NCBI RefSeq assembly: GCF_022354825.1
Contig: NZ_CP031168.1
Span: 6,077,501 to 6,141,500, forward strand
DNA from: Paenibacillus sp. H1-7
GTDB lineage: Bacteria > Bacillota > Bacilli > Paenibacillales > NBRC-103111
DNA length: 64,000 bases
Reading direction: 5' to 3'
Shown: piece after piece, positions 1 to 7,320 of the stretch
Position numbering within the stretch: the stretch's first letter is position 1
Layout of the letters: the number at the start of each line of letters is the position of its first letter
Program-made: the position numbers and the translations under genes
Notes under the pieces: generated by a model
What the model was told of the DNA's origin: nothing
The model's input: the letters and a program-made list of their open reading frames with translations, nothing else
The model's database searches: none

Positions 1-191
1 CTGCCTTGCTGGAAGCAATCCACTGGATCCGAGGTCTTTCAGACTGCAGTCCCACGATCACGATCAGCTACAAACCCGATAACCTAATCGCGGAAGCTTT
101 GTATGAAAGTGTCGGGTTCAAAAAAACAGGGGAAATGACCTCCGATCATCCCGACAAATGGGAAGTGATTTCGGAGCTGTATGTGAAGTGA
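1..191 (+). CDS. GNAT-family N-acetyltransferase, C-terminal end only
   Basis: The frame is open from the window edge and ends with TGA at 191, so the true start lies upstream. About 62 residues are visible. The segment LYESVGFKKTGE is the usual last strand and helix of a GNAT fold, where the fold closes over acetyl-CoA, followed by a short tail ending in YVK. The acceptor substrate cannot be told from this fragment. A TTG at position 6 is unlikely to be the start because the fold would lack its CoA-binding loop. The gene converges on the APH-type gene across a shared terminator. Confidence 0.7.
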   Translation, partial: ALLEAIHWIRGLSDCSPTITISYKPDNLIAEALYESVGFKKTGEMTSDHPDKWEVISELYVK

Positions 192-223
192 ACACCTCGT
201 TAAGGAGCCCGCTCCCTATGAAA

Positions 224-265
224 AAACACACAGATCCTCCCTATGAACAGGCTCTCTGTGTGTTT
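224..265. terminator. bidirectional intrinsic terminator
   Basis: An 11-bp perfect inverted repeat (224-234 and 255-265, AAACACACAGA against TCTGTGTGTTT) lies between two converging genes. A-rich sequence is on one side and T-rich on the other, so it can serve both strands. Confidence 0.75.
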
Positions 266-279
266 ATCGTTTCATGACT

Positions 280-1083
280 CTATTCAACTCGTCTTGACAG
301 TCTTGAAATTATTTTCAACAAACGAAGCCGTTCCGAAGGTATATGATCCCCCAGTCTTGCGACTGCTACGGGAAAAATCCAAGGGACGATCTCTTGCATA
401 GATGCCGGGTAGTGCTGCAAATACGTCTTCGTATAAGCTTTGAATAATTCGGTTCTTCCATGGTTAAATAAATCCGCATTCGGTATAAAGTCCGGTACTT
501 CGGCAACTTTTAAAATAAGTGCGCTGAAGACAAAATCGGCCATTCGATTGCCTCTCGTTGCATTGACCCAATCCAGTATGACCGGCCCCCGCGGCGAAAG
601 AAGCACATTATCCGGGTGAAAATCGCCATGGCAAACCTCATTGGATTCCGGCAGCGATTCCAACGCGTGCAACGCCTTGTCCCGAATGGCTTCCTCTATC
701 TGTGCCGAGCGGATGCGCCTCTCCAACGAGGCCTTCTGCGATGGCAGACGGTCGCTGCGGCAAGCATGCATTTTAGAGTGAAGCTCGGCGCTCAGCTCCC
801 CTGCCCAAGCCATTTTGGACGCGTCGGCAAGCAGCACCTTCAGCAGCGTCGGGCCCTCCACTTTCTCGTAAACGATGCCGTCTCTTCCTTGGTCTTGAAC
901 CAATTCATAGGTTCGTGGCGTCGGCAAATCAAATTCGTTAATCACTCTGGAAACATTGCGCTCATGCTCCACGACATGTAACGCTGTACCGGGATAAAAC
1001 AATTTGAGCGCTTTTTGGTCCCCATATTCAAACACTTCCGCCTGTCTTCCTTGCCCCAGCTTCGCTCTGGCGGGCTCTCCCAT
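280..1083 (-). CDS. aminoglycoside phosphotransferase (APH)-family kinase, substrate unknown
   Basis: The protein has 267 residues. The kinase signature HGDFHPDN (about residues 152-159) carries the catalytic Asp and the metal-binding Asn, and LDW (170-172) carries the second metal Asp. The N-lobe lysine is in ALKLFY (about residue 27). This family phosphorylates small molecules such as aminoglycosides, choline or fructosamine, and nothing in the sequence fixes the substrate. The ATG is preceded by AGAGGGGC at a spacing of about 9. It is the last gene of a minus-strand run beginning near 3243, separated by 81 bp from the coaD-like gene, so it may be cotranscribed. A resistance role should not be assumed. 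Confidence 0.8.
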   Translation of the reverse strand: MGEPARAKLGQGRQAEVFEYGDQKALKLFYPGTALHVVEHERNVSRVINEFDLPTPRTYELVQDQGRDGIVYEKVEGPTLLKVLLADASKMAWAGELSAELHSKMHACRSDRLPSQKASLERRIRSAQIEEAIRDKALHALESLPESNEVCHGDFHPDNVLLSPRGPVILDWVNATRGNRMADFVFSALILKVAEVPDFIPNADLFNHGRTELFKAYTKTYLQHYPASMQEIVPWIFPVAVARLGDHIPSERLRLLKIISRLSRRVE

Positions 1084-1164
1084 GTTCCGCTGCCCCTCTC
1101 GCTTAAAATTATCTTAATATTACTTATGCACAGCCCCATTCCGATCGGGTCGAACACACTCGAC

Positions 1165-1650
1165 TTAGCCGCCGCTTAACAATGATTGTATGTACTCCTG
1201 GGCATGCTCCGTCAAATATTCGGCTGCCAATTCATATTTTTTCGTTTGCAAAAACATTTTGACCAGTGTGCTGCTCGTATTCAAATGCTTGGTCGTCGGG
1301 GTTAAATAAACAGTTTCAGCCAAGCACGCCTTACGGTTGTACTGCTCCAGCTTAATCTCGTAATCCAGATCGGTAGAGCCTCTGATCCCTCTTATGATGA
1401 CGTCGATGCTGCGCTCCGCAATGTAATCGGCGATGACTCCGCCGTGATGAACGATGCTTACGGATTGGCTCACATGGAGTGTGGATAGCCGGATGATTTC
1501 GCACCGTTGCTCCGGTGTAAACAAATACGTCTTGCTGCTGTTGCCCGCTACTACAACATCAATATGCTCGAACAGCCGTGTCGCCCGCTCCAAAATATTC
1601 AAATGCCCCAGCGTAAAAGGATCGAACGATCCGGGATAAATGGCTCTCAA
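1165..1650 (-). CDS. phosphopantetheine adenylyltransferase-like nucleotidyltransferase (coaD paralogue)
   Basis: This 161-residue protein of the CoaD family would transfer AMP from ATP to 4'-phosphopantetheine, the fourth step of CoA synthesis. Seen: the TxGH nucleotide motif in GSFDPFTLGH (residues 7-16), RGIR at about 87-90, and the SSTLVK end motif near 126. The start is TTG at 1650, because AGGAGGTG sits seven bases upstream and the reading frame further upstream is unrelated. Length matches CoaD, but the sequence is divergent (EQYNRKAC where standard CoaD has a Met/Asn-rich stretch). It sits among acetyltransferase genes rather than beside recG/rsmD, the common coaD neighbourhood. It is probably a second copy with an altered role. 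Confidence 0.75.
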   Translation of the reverse strand: MRAIYPGSFDPFTLGHLNILERATRLFEHIDVVVAGNSSKTYLFTPEQRCEIIRLSTLHVSQSVSIVHHGGVIADYIAERSIDVIIRGIRGSTDLDYEIKLEQYNRKACLAETVYLTPTTKHLNTSSTLVKMFLQTKKYELAAEYLTEHAQEYIQSLLSGG

Positions 1651-1672
1651 ACGGATACACCTCCTGGTGAAA

Positions 1673-2137
1673 TCACAATTCCTTATAGACGAATTCCCTA
1701 TAAATGGTATACCCGTTTTTGGCATAAAAATCCCTGGCCATTGCGTTAGCCGCCCAATAATCGAGTTCAACCTTGACTGCTTCGTTATTGCGTGCGAATT
1801 CGTCGATTGTCTCGAGCAGACGAGAGCCGTAGCCTTGGGAGCGATGAGACTGCGAGATGCTGATTTGGTGGATGAATACTGAACGATATGGTTTCATAAA
1901 GGCATTCCCGGCATAAGCCTTCAGTTCGATCCAGGCATACCCGACAGGCTCACCCTGCACTCCCGCAAGAAAAAATACATGCGAAGGCTTCGTTACCATA
2001 GCAGCAAAAAACTGTTTGATCGGCTCATACTCGTATTCCTTAAAATAGTCCGGGTACAACCGGACATGGACCTCATGAACGTGCCGATTCAATCGAGCAA
2101 TCGTTTCATAGTCTGTTGTTTGTACGATTTGCATCAT
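1673..2137 (-). CDS. GNAT-family N-acetyltransferase
   Basis: A 154-residue GNAT protein. The CoA pyrophosphate-binding loop reads SHRSQGYGSRLL, preceded by the strand FIHQISI, and the C-terminal segment ARDFYAKNGYTIYREF is the typical last helix and strand. The ATG at 2137 is chosen because AGGA lies six bases before it. A TTG two codons further upstream overlaps the ribosome site. The stop of the preceding lipoprotein gene lies inside this ribosome site, so translation is probably coupled. The acceptor substrate is unknown. Confidence 0.8.
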   Translation of the reverse strand: MMQIVQTTDYETIARLNRHVHEVHVRLYPDYFKEYEYEPIKQFFAAMVTKPSHVFFLAGVQGEPVGYAWIELKAYAGNAFMKPYRSVFIHQISISQSHRSQGYGSRLLETIDEFARNNEAVKVELDYWAANAMARDFYAKNGYTIYREFVYKEL

Positions 2138-2146
2138 TTTCAATCC

Positions 2147-2566
2147 TCACTTAACCCAGCGTAAGCGGATCGGCAATTCCGTTTTATCCATGACAAGTAA
2201 AATGGCAGGGTAGTCATACACTGCCAGAGTAGCGCCTGATCGGGGCTTCACATCCTCCGCTTCGATTAGAAGATAGCCCTCTCTATCCTTCACATCATGA
2301 ACTTTAATACTATAACCACTGCTAGATTTGGTTCCGCTGGTCAGGATAATGTACTGTTTATTGTCCAAGGTAATCGTATCGAAACCGGAGTACGGATGCA
2401 GCCTTGCAACCGCCTCGTTCCAAAACTGATTCAATCGGGCGTTTTCTTGGAGAGTGTTCGGAAGTGATTGCCCCTCCAGTATTTCATAAGCCGGTCTTCC
2501 CATGGAGCATCCAACAATAAGGAATACGAGACATACGGCAGCAGCATACAGAACTCGTCTTATCAT
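2147..2566 (-). CDS. small lipoprotein, function unknown
   Basis: A 139-residue protein with an N-terminal signal peptide and lipobox LIVGC (Cys20), predicted to be lipid-anchored on the outer face of the membrane. The rest is a compact, probably beta-rich domain with ILTSGTKSSSGYSIKV in the middle and ending IRLRWVK. This end could suit a protease-inhibitor-like or PrcB-like fold, but I cannot assign a family. The start ATG has AAGGTT eight bases upstream. It lies in the minus-strand run between two acetyltransferase genes with gaps of 9 and 12 bp. Confidence 0.7.
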   Translation of the reverse strand: MIRRVLYAAAVCLVFLIVGCSMGRPAYEILEGQSLPNTLQENARLNQFWNEAVARLHPYSGFDTITLDNKQYIILTSGTKSSSGYSIKVHDVKDREGYLLIEAEDVKPRSGATLAVYDYPAILLVMDKTELPIRLRWVK

Positions 2567-2578
2567 TAGAACCCAACC

Positions 2579-3076
2579 TTAATTAGCCAGTAGAAGCTTC
2601 AGCTTGCAGCCGCCGGTGATTAGGAAACCTTCCCTTTCATAAAAGGCTAAGCTTCGTTCAAACTCAGGCAGCTGAGGCGTTGCGACCTCCAGCCGTTTCC
2701 AATCTTTGGATCTGGCAAAATTAACTGCGAACGCGATCAAGCTTTTTCCAGTCCCGTGCGAGCGAAATTCCTCGCGCACATACAGCTCCTGAATCACACC
2801 GTAGCTCCCGTTCGCATATAGCGAGAAGCTTTCACACATCGATAAAAAACCGACAATGCCAGCGGATTCAAGGTCTACTGCCTTAAGCACAGTGTACTGC
2901 CCTGAGGAGATCAGTTGTCTGCACAATGGTGCAGCATCTTTCTTAGGAACAAGCTGTTCATCTCCAACGGTCTTCACGATAATCTCGGTCATCAGCTCTT
3001 TGTATAACGCTGCAATGGGTATTGCGTCCATTTCATTGCAAATTAGAATATCAATCACGGATGCTCTACCTCTCAT
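2579..3076 (-). CDS. GNAT-family N-acetyltransferase
   Basis: A 165-residue GNAT protein. The CoA loop is REEFRSHGTGKSLI after the strand VIQELYV, with LAFYEREGFLITGG near the C-terminus. The ATG overlaps the stop of the preceding small gene in an ATGA arrangement (3073-3076), which favours this start by translational coupling. A GTG six codons later, with GAGAGGT before it, is the alternative. The substrate is unknown. Confidence 0.75.
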   Translation of the reverse strand: MRGRASVIDILICNEMDAIPIAALYKELMTEIIVKTVGDEQLVPKKDAAPLCRQLISSGQYTVLKAVDLESAGIVGFLSMCESFSLYANGSYGVIQELYVREEFRSHGTGKSLIAFAVNFARSKDWKRLEVATPQLPEFERSLAFYEREGFLITGGCKLKLLLAN

Positions 3077-3243
3077 TCCACGTCGAATTTCCCCTGCTCG
3101 ATCTGCTCTTTCATCAGCTCCAGTGTTTTCAGGCTGCCGAGCAAATAGTGCTGCTTTTCCTTCGTATCTACAACGCTGACAGGCGTATCCTTAATCTGTG
3201 CAATCTTATCATCCAGCCAAGCAATGAACAGCTGTTTATTCAT
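3073..3243 (-). CDS. small conserved-looking protein of 56 residues, function unknown
   Basis: The frame starts ATG at 3243, preceded by GGGGG with seven-base spacing, and ends TGA at 3073, overlapping the next gene by four bases. The product begins MNKQLFIAWLDDKIAQIKD and is highly charged and probably all-helical, with LLGSLKTLELMKEQIEQG near the end. There is no signal peptide or metal motif. A consensus promoter lies 40-70 bp upstream. The ATGA overlap, ribosome site and promoter together make it a real gene and the likely first gene of the run down to position 280. I do not recognise a family. Confidence 0.7.
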   Translation of the reverse strand: MNKQLFIAWLDDKIAQIKDTPVSVVDTKEKQHYLLGSLKTLELMKEQIEQGKFDVE

Positions 3244-3286
3244 CGGTATACCCCCATTTTTAAGTCGGTCCTATTCGAGAATTGGA

Positions 3287-3314
3287 ATAATATAGAATTC
3301 GGTACTATTGTAAA
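3287..3314 (-). promoter_or_regulatory. sigma-A type promoter for the 3243-280 gene run
   Basis: Read on the minus strand: TTTACA (3314-3309), 16 bases, TATTAT (3292-3287). The start codon of the 56-residue protein lies 43 bases beyond the -10 box. Confidence 0.55.
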
Positions 3315-3791
3315 AATCCCTTCCTCAGCCTTGCTAGATCTGAAGGTTGACCATTAAATTTTTGCGAGATTCTGGCAAAGTGATAAATTAGAAAAAAGTT
3401 TTAGGAATATTATTATTGAAAGCGCATTCTATTTAATTAATAAAAAAATGTAAAAGCTACTGCTGCTTTAAAACGAGATGGTCGATTGGAGTTGAGTAGT
3501 TCATTGGGATGAAGGGCGGAACGGAGCGTTCCATTTGGGGTAATAGCAAGTTTAACGGGACGATAGTACCCAGTTTATTGCCCCTAACTTGCAGGGTACT
3601 GGGCATTTACGAGCAGATAGCCGTACTACTGGCCCATGGAAGTGGCGAATGAATTGACTACTAGGATACCGTGCAGCTATTGCTCATGACCTAGCATTGG
3701 CCTTATTTTATTAAAGCAAATAATAAAGCATGTCAGCTAACCTCACGAATTTAGTATGTCCCCTCTCAAGGAAGCCATTCATAAAATGAAA
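3315..3791. other. 477-bp non-coding stretch with interleaved complementary segments
   Basis: No open frame here has a ribosome site or a recognisable product. It contains a cre-like box (3416-3430) and, at 3537-3600, three pairs of complementary segments in alternating order (described under findings). Otherwise I see nothing identifiable. Confidence 0.5.
3416..3430. promoter_or_regulatory. cre-like site (CcpA operator candidate)
   Basis: TTGAAAGCGCATTCT matches the consensus WTGNAANCGNWNNCW at every defined position. It lies about 100 bp upstream of the minus-strand promoter at 3287-3314, so its target is uncertain and a chance match is possible. Confidence 0.4.
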
Positions 3792-3821
3792 AAAAGAAGC
3801 CCTTTAATTGCGGCTTCTTTT
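3792..3821 (-). terminator. intrinsic terminator of the CAP-protein gene
   Basis: A 10-bp perfect stem (3792-3801 and 3812-3821) with a 10-base loop, followed on the minus strand by a run of T residues. Confidence 0.8.
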
Positions 3822-3839
3822 CCTGAGGACGGAACGGTA

Positions 3840-4592
3840 TTACCCTGTGAATTCTTGCACCCAAGCATTGTTATAGAAACCAACGCCGATTTTGGTAAAG
3901 GATCCGTTAAGAATGTTGGCTCTATGCCCCGGACTGTTCATCCAATCGTTCATAACCTGTGAAGGGCTGGTTTGCCCCTTGGCAATATTTTCACCGGCTG
4001 AATTGTAGGTAATGCCAAATTCATTCATCATATCGAACGGAGAGCCGTGTGATGGAGAATTGTGATCAAAGTAGTTATTGTTTATCATATCCTGCGCCTT
4101 GACCAAAGCCATATTGGCTAACTCAGGACTCATTGTAAGTGCCCCTAAACCCGCTTTGCTTCTTTCTTGATTAACCAAATCCAGTACCTGCTGAGCATAT
4201 TCCGAGCTGCCTTGTGGAGCTTGCCCAGTCGGCGAAGGTGTGGCCGGTGTCGGATACGCTGGATTGGATGGAGCCTGGTAGGTTGGATTGGTAGGTGCCT
4301 GATAATTTGGAGGAACTTGATAAGACGGATTCGAAGGTACCTGTGTTATCGGATTTCCCGCCGGTGGTTGTATCAAGTCCCATATATTAGAAGGAATTCC
4401 ATTAGGAGCTCCTTTCATGGTGACTGATCCTTGATACGGAGTCGATGTTGACGTTGATGACGCCTGTGGGGTGCCAGGAGTCGGTGCAGCTGATTGAGAC
4501 TTCATGGAAGGAGTCTTTTGCGCCGCATTGTTGTTGCTGGCTGTACAGCCTGATACAAGTAATATTACTGCCAAAACAATATATTTAACCAT
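3840..4592 (-). CDS. CAP/SCP-domain lipoprotein (YkwD-like)
   Basis: A 250-residue protein. The N-terminal signal peptide ends in lipobox VSGC (Cys16). Residues 17-130 form a Ser/Thr- then Pro-rich spacer with degenerate repeats of the type YQAPTNP. The C-terminal CAP domain (about 133-250) shows LDLVNQERSKAGL, the putative ligand His in YFDHNSP, AGENIA, and the signature MNSPGHRANIL. Bacterial CAP proteins of this sort are extracytoplasmic and often made at sporulation or germination; the activity is unproven. The ribosome site GGAGGAG is 8 bases before ATG but lies inside a leader hairpin (4597-4653). It is followed by its own terminator, so it is probably monocistronic. Confidence 0.85.
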   Translation of the reverse strand: MVKYIVLAVILLVSGCTASNNNAAQKTPSMKSQSAAPTPGTPQASSTSTSTPYQGSVTMKGAPNGIPSNIWDLIQPPAGNPITQVPSNPSYQVPPNYQAPTNPTYQAPSNPAYPTPATPSPTGQAPQGSSEYAQQVLDLVNQERSKAGLGALTMSPELANMALVKAQDMINNNYFDHNSPSHGSPFDMMNEFGITYNSAGENIAKGQTSPSQVMNDWMNSPGHRANILNGSFTKIGVGFYNNAWVQEFTG

Positions 4593-4596
4593 GACA

Positions 4597-4653
4597 CTGT
4601 CTCCTCCGTTCGATAAAGTTATGAAGGTACGCCATTAACTTTTCCGGAGACAG
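4597..4653 (-). promoter_or_regulatory. leader hairpin overlapping the ribosome site of the CAP-protein gene
   Basis: The outer stem pairs 4597-4604 (CTGTCTCC) with 4646-4653 (GGAGACAG), and the inner stem pairs 4615-4621 with 4636-4642 (AAAGTTA/TAACTTT). On the mRNA the outer stem includes part of the Shine-Dalgarno at 4601-4607. It may limit translation; no ligand-binding consensus is recognised. Confidence 0.5.
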
Positions 4654-4693
4654 CTTGAATTATTCGCATTGATCTGTGTGATGCTAAATCACA

Positions 4694-5071
4694 TCAAATA
4701 TCCATAGTAAACAGCTTATTGCCTTCCGGATCCCAAAATTCGAAGGCATGCTTGTCATGGGCAAGCTCTCCGACTTGGACACCGCGTTCGATCAAATAAT
4801 CTCGGGCGGCAGCCGCATCGGTGCATCGGAAATGAAACGCTGCATAAGGCAGCGGTGCTACCGGCTCCGGCATTCCTACCAGAATGAATCCGACACGATT
4901 TTCCATATTGAACCCGGCCAAAGGCTTTTTGGGATCGTCATTCGTCCACGCAGGGACCAGGCCCAGCGTCTTCGTATAGAAATCGTATGCTTTTCCGAAG
5001 TTATACACGTGGATATAACAATTGCCAATATCTTGAGTAAACGGAATCGCGCTTACTTTGCTTTCGCTCAT
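4694..5071 (-). CDS. VOC-superfamily (glyoxalase/bleomycin-resistance fold) protein
   Basis: A 125-residue single-domain VOC protein made of two beta-alpha-beta-beta-beta modules. Seen: IHVYNFGKAYDFYTKTLGL (module 1), HFRCTDAAAARDYL (module 2 start) and FEFWDPEGNKL, the characteristic last strand with a metal-ligand-like Glu. Members may be dioxygenases, isomerases or binding proteins, and no specific activity can be read here. The ATG has AAGGGGC nine bases upstream. It is a stand-alone minus-strand gene; the 207 bp upstream to the phosphatase gene hold no other gene. Confidence 0.8.
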   Translation of the reverse strand: MSESKVSAIPFTQDIGNCYIHVYNFGKAYDFYTKTLGLVPAWTNDDPKKPLAGFNMENRVGFILVGMPEPVAPLPYAAFHFRCTDAAAARDYLIERGVQVGELAHDKHAFEFWDPEGNKLFTMDI

Positions 5072-5278
5072 TATTGATTGCCCCTTCGAGTTATGATATG
5101 GATCAGAACCATGACAGCGCTTCTCTGTGCTGCACTTTCGATCCTATTCTTGATCGGCAAACCCGATATCTTCCTTTTCGGCAATAGGCTCTCATTTTTT
5201 TACATTTTAAAAGAGAAAAACATATTATTTAAGTTTATTACTAATGAGTCTGTCTGGAGACATCTCAAACAGAATAAC

Positions 5279-5848
5279 TTACTCCCAAAGTCTCTTCACG
5301 CTCTTAAGCTGTTCCTCTTCAAATTCCAGCCTGTAAATATCCGGCTTGGACGTGCTTTTCCAAAAAGCAAAGCCATAATCGCTGTCAAAGTAGTTCATTA
5401 TGATGGTCATAATATTGCCGTGCGTACCGACAGCTATTTTGCTGCCCGCATGTTTCTTAAGGAGCTGCTTGATGACCGGAACAGCCCGTTCCTGAGCCTC
5501 CCGTGTACTCTCTCCGCCTTCCAGCTTGAAATCGAGATCCGTGAATGACTGCTCCACAGCATCCAGCAGCTCCAGCTCGGTGATACTCACATCCAAGCTT
5601 GCAATTGGGCGCTCACGCAGCTCCTCGTACTCAAGTATCGTTTGGCCGTAAGCTTCTGCCAGCAGAAGAATCGTATCTATAGCGCGGGTATACGGGCTGG
5701 ATACGAAGACATCGATGCCTTCGTGACGAAGTATTTGGTCTATTTGGCGGGCATCCTGCTTTCCTTTAACGGATAACCCTCGTAATCTCTCATTTCCTGC
5801 AACATATGGAGATTCCGCATGCCGGATCATATAAAGAAACGTTGTCAT
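5279..5848 (-). CDS. histidine phosphatase (phosphoglycerate-mutase-like) family protein
   Basis: A 189-residue protein with the phospho-acceptor motif RHAES (His10), SSPYTRAIDT (50-59), the acid candidate in ELRERP (76-81) and the second histidine in GTHGN (141-145). These make the four-residue pocket of the superfamily, so it should be an active phosphatase. The substrate is unknown. There is no signal peptide, so it is cytoplasmic. Its promoter appears to be 238-267 bp upstream (6086-6115), leaving a long leader that contains the remnant frame described at 5876-6085. Confidence 0.8.
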   Translation of the reverse strand: MTTFLYMIRHAESPYVAGNERLRGLSVKGKQDARQIDQILRHEGIDVFVSSPYTRAIDTILLLAEAYGQTILEYEELRERPIASLDVSITELELLDAVEQSFTDLDFKLEGGESTREAQERAVPVIKQLLKKHAGSKIAVGTHGNIMTIIMNYFDSDYGFAFWKSTSKPDIYRLEFEEEQLKSVKRLWE

Positions 5849-5875
5849 ATAGCAGCTCCTGCCTTCATAAGGGAA

Positions 5876-6085
5876 TTAGTTGTTCCGGTTCGAATACACA
5901 TGAAGCGCCTGGACGGCTGCATCACGGCTCAGTCCGGTCCTCTGATGGATACGTTCAGCCCATTGCTCGTTGGTATCCTGCTTGCTTTCTTGCCTGGGAA
6001 GCCTGTCCGGCAGCGAAGACCGTCAAAGTTTCCATCGGATACCGAGAATGTATTCCAGACTTGCCCATTTCCCACATTCTACCAT
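5876..6085 (-). pseudogene. possible decayed small gene with an in-frame TGA
   Basis: A frame of 70 codons runs from ATG at 6085 to TAA at 5876 and is broken by one TGA at 6023-6025. The first part reads MVECGKWASLEYILGIRWKL and the second ends in a plausible helical segment, ERIHQRTGLSRDAAVQAL. The ATG lies directly against the -10 box at 6086-6091, so it would not be in a transcript from that promoter, and no ribosome site is visible. It could be a remnant, a shifted gene, or chance. Confidence 0.2.
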
Positions 6086-6115
6086 ATTATATACATTAGT
6101 AGCTATTATTTTCAA
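6086..6115 (-). promoter_or_regulatory. sigma-A type promoter for the histidine phosphatase gene
   Basis: Minus strand: TTGAAA (6115-6110), 18 bases, TATAAT (6091-6086). The -10 is perfect and the -35 matches five of six. It is the only good promoter in the 358 bp between the two flanking genes. Confidence 0.6.
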
Positions 6116-6206
6116 AAGGACAGGGCTCATAAATCGATAGAGAGGACAAAAAAGCAGCCCGCTAATTAGCAGACTGCCCGGAGATTATCCAAAACATTGT
6201 TGTACA

Positions 6207-7067
6207 TCAAAGCAAAGACTGTTTATAGTAATCGATCACATTCGTCCGGCGAAAGCCGCAAGACTCATACAATCCAAGTGCCCGTTCATTGCTTGCGGCA
6301 ACCTCCAATTCAAACGTATCCATGTTCCGTTCACGCTGCAGCCGCTCCATCACCGCAGCCAGTGCCGCTCTCCCGATGCCGCGCCCCCGTTCCTCCGGCC
6401 TCATGCAAAATCCGAAGATGAACGCAGTCGATCCCTCCGTGAGCACCCCCAGCTTGCCAACGGCACGGCCGTCCACTTCAATAAGGTAGATGAGCTCCTG
6501 CGGCAATAACCGGGAGCTAGCCAAGGAATCGGCGTCCGCTGCCGGCATATTAAAGCCTGCCTGGTTAAGCTCAGCGATCGTCTTCGCATCCCGCTCCTCC
6601 GCGATGCGCAGGGTGAACTCGGGGTATCTCCCTTGACTAGGCGGCAAGACCTCCGCATGCGCAGCGCGCTCCATGCCATATTCGGAAAAAGCATAGGGCT
6701 GCCCACGCTGCTTCATAAAGGCTGTCCCTGAGATCGAATCTCGCGGGCAAATATAAATGAGCTCAGGAGGACCGCTAACGGCGAGCAGTCGAATCGCCGC
6801 CTCCATCATCTCGGTAAAGATCCCCTGTCTGCGGAAATCAGGGTGAACCATCCCGCTTAGCTCCGCCGCCGACGGGATGATGATATAAATACCAAGGAAT
6901 CCTGCCAGCTTACCGTCCTTATAGTATAAAAGATCGTTCGTTCTTCCCTCCTGCCGATCCTGCAGCATCTCCCAATTCAATTTTAATCGGATGCCCTCAT
7001 GCTCCTCGCAAGCCTCGGCCAATCGTCGAATGTCAGCCAGCTCTTGTTCGTCTAATGTTTGTTTCAT
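6207..7067 (-). CDS. tandem-domain GNAT N-acetyltransferase
   Basis: A 286-residue protein with two GNAT folds. The N-terminal one (about 1-135) has MVHPDFRRQGIFTEMMEAA as its CoA loop. The C-terminal one (about 145-286) has MRPEERGRGIGRAALAAVM and ends NERALGLYESCGFRRTN. This two-domain arrangement is like mycothiol-synthase-type and related transferases. Both CoA loops look intact, which is less common since one domain is often degenerate. The chosen ATG (7067) has CAGGGA seven bases upstream; a GTG at 7094 with GAGGAAAGG before it is an alternative. A dyad GATAAA/TTTATC lies upstream at 7232-7246. Confidence 0.8.
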   Translation of the reverse strand: MKQTLDEQELADIRRLAEACEEHEGIRLKLNWEMLQDRQEGRTNDLLYYKDGKLAGFLGIYIIIPSAAELSGMVHPDFRRQGIFTEMMEAAIRLLAVSGPPELIYICPRDSISGTAFMKQRGQPYAFSEYGMERAAHAEVLPPSQGRYPEFTLRIAEERDAKTIAELNQAGFNMPAADADSLASSRLLPQELIYLIEVDGRAVGKLGVLTEGSTAFIFGFCMRPEERGRGIGRAALAAVMERLQRERNMDTFELEVAASNERALGLYESCGFRRTNVIDYYKQSLL

Positions 7068-7261
7068 AACGATTCCCTGTACCAGACACGTCACAACCTT
7101 TCCTCACTTTTGCTAAGTTTACTCAATTCCTCCCGTGTGTATTAAGGAGCTGATTGTTGTTTACGAAAACCACCTTCTTTTTTGCCAGTGTACCACAGCG
7201 CTTGGTCCGCTTCTCGATAATAAATGACTAGGATAAAAAGTTTATCTAGCAGCATGGTGCC

Positions 7262-7301
7262 AAAAAAATACTCCTCCTCAGATTATCTTCATGAGAAGGA
7301 G
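7262..7301 (-). terminator. intrinsic terminator of the DeoR-family gene
   Basis: A 10-bp stem (7271-7280 with 7292-7301, one G-U pair) with an 11-base loop, followed on the minus strand by seven T residues. Confidence 0.75.
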
Positions 7302-7320
7302 CACTTAATAACGATTTCGC

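Noticed and set aside
280..1083. Antibiotic-resistance call for the APH-type kinase
   Set aside because: The fold is shared by many metabolic kinases; no resistance-specific features or mobile-element context.
7232..7246. GATAAA-AAG-TTTATC dyad as operator of the tandem GNAT gene
   Set aside because: Short AT-rich palindrome with no clear promoter alongside; chance occurrence is likely.
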